Source: Thinopyrum elongatum
Lineage: Eukaryota; Streptophyta; Magnoliopsida; Poales; Poaceae
Reading direction: 5' to 3'
NCBI GenBank assembly: GCA_011799875.1
Contig: CM022301.1
Coordinates: 217,120,526 to 217,184,525 of the forward strand
Length of the DNA: 64,000 nucleotides
Positions within the stretch are counted from its first letter, which is position 1; each line of letters begins with the position of its first letter. The position numbers and the translations under genes were made by a program. Under the pieces are notes generated by a model that saw nothing but the letters and a program-made list of their open reading frames with translations, ran no database searches and was not told the origin of the DNA. Shown here one piece after another: positions 58,409 to 64,000 of the stretch.

Positions 58409-59422
58409 TGTCGGGGACGAATCCGCGATCACCTATGGGACCCAGGGAAGGACCCCTTTACGTTCGGCAGGGAGAGACGGTCGCACGAAGAGCAAATCTA
58501 GCGAAGAACACGACAGTGCATGAGAGAGATTTACCCAGGTTCGGGCCGCACGGATGCATAAAACCCTACTCCTGCTTTTTGGTTTATTATCTGTATGATT
58601 GTTCTAGCTCCAGGAGCGCTACAGTACCGAGCAGCTGCGTACAATACTGGAGTTCTCCATCTCCCCCCGTTCCTCCTCCTTCCTCCACATTGCCTATGGG
58701 CCTCCTTTTATACGCACAAAGGGGTCACCAACAGGTGGCAAACAGTAAAGGTAGAGGTGGAAAGTTGCTACAGTAAGGCCATTATTACCAGGATGACATG
58801 TCCTACCTACCACTGACGGCAGGGGACAAGGGCATTAAATGCCCATGCCTTTGCTGTCCACATACATGTACCCGGACGTCTTGGACGTGGGAAAAGCCTA
58901 TCCCACCTGCTCCTGCACCGCTAGCTACAGTGTACCGCCGTCTATACAGTGCCCTGCCACACACGCTTGGAAGGACCCAGAGCGCCACGCTGGCAGAGGC
59001 ACCGGAGCAGCACAGTAGCACAGTGGTACAGTAACGCTTGTCGCGGCAAGACCTTGCCGCACCTGACAGCTTGCCGCAACCCATAGTTTGCCGCGCAAGG
59101 TAACTTGCCGGGGCAAGTACCTTGCCGCAGCTGCTATCTTGCCGCAGCCAATACCTAGCCGCAGCCAATGACTTGCCGGGGCAAGTACCTTGCCGCGGCA
59201 AGTACTCTGCTACAGCAAACCTCAGGCTGGGCCTCAGCTGTCCCTCCCGGCAAGCTCCTCTTGCCGGGGCCTTAACTCTTGCTTTGTATACTTTGTTCTT
59301 GAATGGCTTAATAATCTTGAGCTTCTCTCTGGCTGTCCTCCCGCAAGCCTGGCCGCGGGATGCTACTACTGCCCGTGCACAAGTACGGGGTACTAGGGTA
59401 CCCCTATTCTAGTACACCGACA
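58409..59422 (-). repeat. gypsy LTR with CTTGCCG palindrome cluster
   Basis: Ends TGTCGGGGACGAATCC and CTAGTACACCGACA; 1,014 bp. The minus-strand TATA is at 58707-58713. At 59037-59285 lie about ten copies of CTTGCCG(C/G) with its complement CGGCAAG, including the perfect palindrome CTTGCCGCGGCAAG (59189-59202). This cluster is upstream of the TATA in LTR orientation. The inner boundary could lie further right if the LTR is longer than I judge. Confidence 0.65.
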
Positions 59423-59640
59423 GGAGCCCCCGGGCCTGGGCCACACACGGTGCCGGGCGTTGTTGGGCCAGGCCCAAACAGTGCACGGGCACGCGTGGCT
59501 GGGATAAGCCAAAACGTCCCTATGCTGTTTAATTGCACGCTCTCCCACGCGTCGCGCGTTGAATGCGGAGCGTGGGAAGCGTGCGCAGCTATCTCGAATG
59601 ATGAAGGGGCGGATGGTTCTGCATCTTTCCCCATAAAAGG
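59423..59640 (+). promoter_or_regulatory. promoter of the antisense gene, TATA at 59632
   Basis: CCCATAAAAGG at 59630-59640 on the plus strand is followed by a CA/CT-rich start region and a ~150-base leader to ATG 59794. The minus strand of 59424-59445 (GGCCCGGGGGCTCC) may serve as the polypurine tract of the gypsy element. Confidence 0.5.
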
Positions 59641-59793
59641 AGGGACCTGCAGAAGCACTCACACACCCCTCTCACCATTCTCGATCTCCAAATCTCCGCC
59701 TTCTTCTTCCTCCGCTCTAAAACAAAGCGGTTTCCCAATCCTCCGCCACCACGCGCGTCCGCATCTCCCTCGGTCCTCAGCTCCGCCTTCGCC

Positions 59794-62700
59794 ATGCCTC
59801 CCAAAGGAGAAAAGGGGAAGACGGGGAAGTCCTCAAGGACGGAGACCCAGGCGCAGTTGAAGAGGCAGAAGTACGCGCTCTTCGCTCCGACGCTCACGGG
59901 GGCGGATCTGAAGGCCATGTTCCAAGGCATGTGGGCCGCGAGGACCAAGGCGCATCCGGCCACCCGCGTTCGCCCAGCCACCGACGAGAGCGAAGTGAGC
60001 AAGTACCCCTTCTTCGCTTGCTACTTTTGGTGCGAGCTCTGCCCACCGTACTCGGATTTCTTTAGTGACGTCATGTACACCTTCAATCTCCGTCTGCTGG
60101 ATCTCACACCGAATGCCGTATCCACCATGGCAATATTTGCGCATCTGTGCGAGAACTTCGTCGGCGTTGCACCCAACACCGCGTTGTTCAGGCATTACTT
60201 CACTCCCCGTGCTGAAAAGGGGGAGCCTCTCACTGTTGGCGTCTCGTTCATTTCAAGATTGGGCGCCAAGGAGCATTATCTGAAGGGGGATCTCCGCCCA
60301 AGATGGGGAGAAATCCGGTCTGAATGGTGTTGGATCATTGACGACGAGCCGCCACCATACTGTGCGCTTCGCAAGACCCCAGCAGCGCGTGGCACAGACT
60401 GGAGCGATCTGGATCCCCAGGACAAAAAGCTGGAGATTGCCGCTACCAGGATCATACGGCTCAGGGAGGCCGGGCTCACCATAGGGATGGTTGGCGCAGA
60501 CTTCCTCCGCCGCCGCATTGCTCCTCTGCAGCAGAGAGGAAGGCCGGCCTCTGATTGGAAGAACCCAGCCGATATCATGCGGCTGCGCCCTGGACTGATC
60601 AACAACTTCACAGTTCTGCAACATGACTTTTTCATGCGAGAACTGTTCAAGCAAGAGACAGATCCAGAGAAGCGCGACAAGGCGTTCACGCTGCCGAAGC
60701 ACATCGTGCCCCTTTGCAACAACTCCGCATTGAGTGCAATCATCACTATGATGCCGCTCTGCAATGCGCACAGCGTTGAAGCAACTTGGGACGTGCCGCT
60801 CGAAGAAGACGTGCGGCGATTCTTTGACTCCACGGTCGAAAAGCAGGTCCGGGAGGAGGAGTGGCTCGTCCGCAACACCACTGAGCAAGAAATAGAATTC
60901 ATTGCTCGAAGAGTGGAAGAGGACAGGCTCGCCAGGGAAGCTGGCGATTTTGGTTATACTTTGGCGGAGCTCGACGAGGCACAAAAGGAGATCCTTGCCG
61001 AGCAGGGGATGCTTGCCGGGAAGGGCGAGCTTGCCGCACCCGGCAAGGATGTCGGGCCAAGCCAGCCTGCCGACGAGTCAGGCAGCTCGGAGGATGAGGG
61101 CTCCTCTTCCGAGGAGGGCACCGAAAGCCCACCGCAGTTAGAGTCCCCAGCCCCTCTGAGGAGGAAACGCCTTCGCAGGCTTGGCAAAGTGGCTGAGCGG
61201 CAAGAGGTTCAACAACCGCCGGAGCGCCGTTCGACGCGCTCGACCGCGGCAAGGGCTGGTGCTGCGGGAGCGTCTCACGCGGCCCCGGCAACTGGAGCAG
61301 GGTCATCAAAGACCACTGCTACTACCCCCGCCAAGCGGCCAAAGAGCCCAGCTCCCCCTCCTCACACGGAGGCGGACTTTGATTTTTCCGCTCTCAGCGA
61401 AGAGGACGACGAGGAAGAGTAAGTTCCCTTGCCGCGACCCTCAATCTTTGTAAGGTTTTGTTTCTGTCCTCACTTGTCGCGCTCCGGCCTTGCTTCCGCA
61501 GGGAGGAAACCTTGGCGGAGAGGACAAGGAAGAGAGCTAAGGTCTCGACGAGCAAGACCGTGGTGGTCGTCGAAGATGAGCCCACGGCAACCACCGGGAG
61601 AGCGTCTGAGACCATCCCGACCAGCTCGGAGCCCAGCCCTCGTCGCAGCCCCCAGCGCAGCCCCCAACGTAAGTATTTCAACTACCTTTCGCTGGCGGTC
61701 ACTGAGGAACAAGCATTTTGTCACTGACATCTTTGGGCGTGTAGGAGAGGAGCAGCAAGTGGAGCCATCTGAAGGTGCTCCAGAAGTACCACCCCCCTCG
61801 ACCACACCGCCAAGGAGAAGATCTCCGGTAAGGGTTCCCACTAGCGAGCCGAGCCACGAAGAGGAGCCGGCAAGCGCCGAAGTGCCAAGCACCAGCGCTG
61901 GCGACCCCACCCCAATGACAAACGTTGACGGGGGAGGGGAGCCCACCGCTCCTGAGCTCAACACGGGTAAACCCACTTGTTGCAAAACTCTTTCTGCTTT
62001 CTTTCTTTTGTCTTCTTGAATTTCTTCCTGAAGCTCTTTTTGCTTTACTTCTCGGGTTGGCAGAGCCCTCCTCGGTGGAGCCAATGAACATTAACTCTTC
62101 TGCCGAGGAGAACACCGCAGGGGCCGTCGACGACGAGGCCGCCAAGGCCGCCGCTGCCAAGGCCGACAAGCTGGCAGCCGACAAGCTTGCCGACGAAGAA
62201 ACTGCCAGGGCTGCCGAAGAGGCCGGCAAGGCCGCCGAGGATAATACCGCCAAGGCGCCCACCAATGAAGCCGCCAAGGCTGCTGAAGCTGAGGCCGCCC
62301 AGAAGGCTGCTGAGGAGGCCGGCGAGGGAGCCGGTGGTCGTACTGACGGCCCTGAGGCCACAGGAGCGCCAGGCGCTACTCCGACCATGGGTCCCTCAAC
62401 CACTGACGAGGCGGCAGCGCCCAACTCGCCTCCGCCAAGCAAATACATCCGGGTCGGTGAGAACGTCTACGTCAGCCTCCCCTGGACGGTGGGCTCCAGA
62501 GCGCCAACCGAAGAGGATGTTGTGGACGAGGAGATCCTTGCCGCTGCCGGGCTCCAGCTTGTGGATGCGCCAGGCGCCAGCAGCAGCAGCACGTCTGAAG
62601 AGGAGCAACTGCTTCAAAAGCTGCTGAATCTTCATCGCGCCCGACGGGAGAAGCTAGCTTCCAGGGAGGCGCTCATCGAGAAGGCCGAAGCTGACATGTT

Positions 62701-63802
62701 GAGGCGCGCGGAGATCTTGGCGGACATCCGCGCGCGATCTCTTAATGCGTTAGAGGTCAAGCGGGCACAGCTGGCCGAAGAACGGCAGGCCCTCCTCCTG
62801 ATGAAGCAAGACATTGAACAAAAACAGGAGGAGACCGCCAAGGAGTTGTCTGCTCAGGCCGGTGATCTGAACCAGCGGAAAGTGGACCTTGATGCTCACG
62901 AAGAGGAACTTGCCGAGCGCAAGAAGAAACTTGCCGAAACCCTCCAGCAGAAAGACGAGGAGGTGGCAAGACTTGTCGCAGAGGGGACCCAGGGGCAGGC
63001 ACAAAAACACCAGAAGGAAATCGAAGCCTTGGCCCAAGAGTACGCCAGCAAGTTGGTGGAGGCCACCAACGCTGTCGCTGCTGCAGAAGTGAACAGGAAG
63101 GAAATGGAGGAGAAAGTGGCAAGACTAGAGGCCGCCCTCAAGGCAAACGGTGACAAGCTCTCAACGCTTGAAAGTGAAAGGGCAAAGGTGACCCACACTT
63201 TGGCGGATATGCAAGTTACCATAGCCAAGAAGAACAATCTGCTTGCCGCCGCCAACGACTCCAGAGCAGACCTGAAGCTGAAGCTGACCACGCTGAAGGA
63301 GACGCTCGACACCACCAGAAAGCGCGAAGGGCTTCTAATGACAGAGCTCCAAAAGGAAAAAGGTCTGCTTCAAGATGCTATTGCAACCCACAAGAAGTTC
63401 AGGGATAACGTGGGGATCTTCACAGACAGGCTTGCCAGCGCCGCCGAGGACATCGACAAGGAGCTGACTGCCCTGAAGGTGCCGGACTTCGGGTACTCCA
63501 CCGACAAGAACACGCAAACTAGCGTCAAGCTAGCCGAGTTCTTCGACGGAGTAGTAGAAGCACTCCAACAGCTCCAAGTCAATCACAAGGCTCAACTGGC
63601 CGACGAGTCACGCAGGCTTTGCCGGGGAGTTCTCTGGAGGTTGCTGGTGAAGATAGCATACAGAAACCCGGGCGTCGACTTCAGCAACATCTTCAAAAGC
63701 TTGCCGAAGGGATATGACCCCGCGCCACTAGAGGCCCTTGTCGCGCCCGTCGTGGAGAGGGTGGACCAAATCCAGAGAGTCGAAGGCGAGCACCGCAATT
63801 AG
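59794..63802 (+). CDS. four-exon gypsy-type transposon protein, antisense to the element
   Basis: Exons 59794-61418, 61502-61668, 61745-61966 and 62064-63802 join in one frame of 1,250 codons. The introns are small GT-AG introns (83, 76 and 97 bp) with GTAAG/GTAAA donors and CAG/TAG acceptors. The ATG has a GCCATGCC context. Residues ~70-200 resemble the 'putative gypsy type transposon' domain (PF04195-like): YPFFACYFW, DFFSDVMYTFNLRLLDLTPN, FAHLCENFVGVAPNTALFRHYF. Next come a helical part, an acidic Ser/Glu tract (GSSEDEGSSSEEG) and a basic Ala/Pro-rich linker over exons 2-3. Exon 4 has an Ala/Lys/Glu repeat, a long coiled coil (about 62600-63480) and a compact C-terminus (FFDGVVEALQQL, LLVKIAYRNPGVDFSNIF). 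No frame break is seen. The biochemical role is unknown; the architecture suggests a chromatin- or nucleic-acid-associated structural protein (inference). Confidence 0.75.
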
Positions 63803-64000
63803 AGAGCCCATTCTTCTCCCTCCTTGCTGCCGCTAGGCATGTTAAAGAACAATCTGTTTAAGCCGCGGCAACTTATCTTGTAATATAACTTGCAATATTT
63901 TGAAGTTAATGCATGTCTTCTCCCTTGAGCAATTTCTTTCTTTGTGTGTACTTGCCCTACGCTTATAGGGAACTTGCCGGTGCGCGCACCATCGCCGCGA
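63803..64000 (+). other. 3' flank of the antisense gene
   Basis: Contains TTGTAATATAACTTGC and AATATTTTGAAG, plausible plant polyadenylation signals, and further GCGGCAAC / CTTGCCGG words like those of the LTR. Confidence 0.4.

Larger units (their letters stand above)
58409..64000 (-). mobile_element. Ty3/gypsy element (left end), minus-oriented, with antisense gene
   Basis: The LTR at 58409-59422 has TGTCGG...CCGACA ends. Its TATA box (TATAAAAGGAGG) and the purine-rich sequence outside its inner end both read on the minus strand. The element is therefore transcribed leftwards, and this is its 3' LTR. The internal DNA from 59423 onwards carries a plus-strand, spliced gene. Pol would be expected beyond 64000. 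An extra antisense ORF between pol and the 3' LTR is a described feature of Tat-lineage gypsy elements; assignment to Tat is inference. Confidence 0.6.

Noticed and set aside
59589..63315. Many minus-strand ORFs of 60-250 codons under the gypsy antisense gene
   Set aside because: They are shadows of the GC-rich plus-strand frame, cross its introns and show no gag or pol motif.

Overview
The window is nuclear DNA of a large-genome grass, most likely a Triticeae species (wheat, barley or a wild relative). The evidence is the dense nesting of LTR retrotransposons, CACTA and Stowaway elements, an LTR fragment recognisable as BARE-1/WIS/Angela, and a GC-rich intronless grass gene. I see no prokaryotic, organellar or rRNA/tRNA gene content.

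Layout. 1-4.6 kb holds an LTR-like remnant, a degenerate AT-rich repeat, a ~107-bp minisatellite, a 98-bp tandem duplication and a small MITE. 4.70-6.03 kb (minus) carries the one convincing intact host gene, a GT34 xyloglucan xylosyltransferase. 6.6-9.0 kb is an inverted repeat followed by an AT-rich TIR element. 9.4-23.9 kb is a non-autonomous LTR element (tRNA-Asp primer site, one non-pol ORF) split by a 7.75-kb CACTA transposon (11816-19565, TSD TGC). That CACTA holds a 503-bp tandem array, a 164-aa ORF, a spliced B3-like gene, a Stowaway MITE and a long inverted repeat. 23.9-25.9 kb holds LINE fragments and a PIF/Harbinger-like element. 25.86-51.65 kb is a Sirevirus-like Copia element with gag and a 3' ORF but no pol. 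It is interrupted by a solo LTR (31704-32781) and by a complete but decayed Copia element in the opposite orientation (33304-48443, TSD GACTG). The inner Copia is itself interrupted by a CACTA-like element (41605-44448). 52-58.4 kb is a mosaic of LTR fragments and two solo LTRs. From 58409 to the end is the left end of a Ty3/gypsy element whose LTR reads on the minus strand; next to that LTR is a four-exon gene on the PLUS strand, antisense to the element.

How the parts relate. Almost everything is explained by layered transposition, and target-site duplications or restored reading frames across the insertions let several layers be peeled off. The most interesting pattern is that three different retroelements (outer Copia, inner Copia, gypsy) each seem to carry an auxiliary gene with its own TATA box and GC-rich leader, separate from LTR transcription. 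In both Copia elements this gene has the same layout (TATA, leader exon, intron, acidic ORF) and homologous protein motifs. In the gypsy element it is antisense and coiled-coil rich.

A second pattern is that four LTR families carry clusters of short palindromes upstream of the TATA box. The palindrome sequence differs from family to family while the position is similar. Coordinates and splice sites were read by eye; family names are given only where I recognise them.
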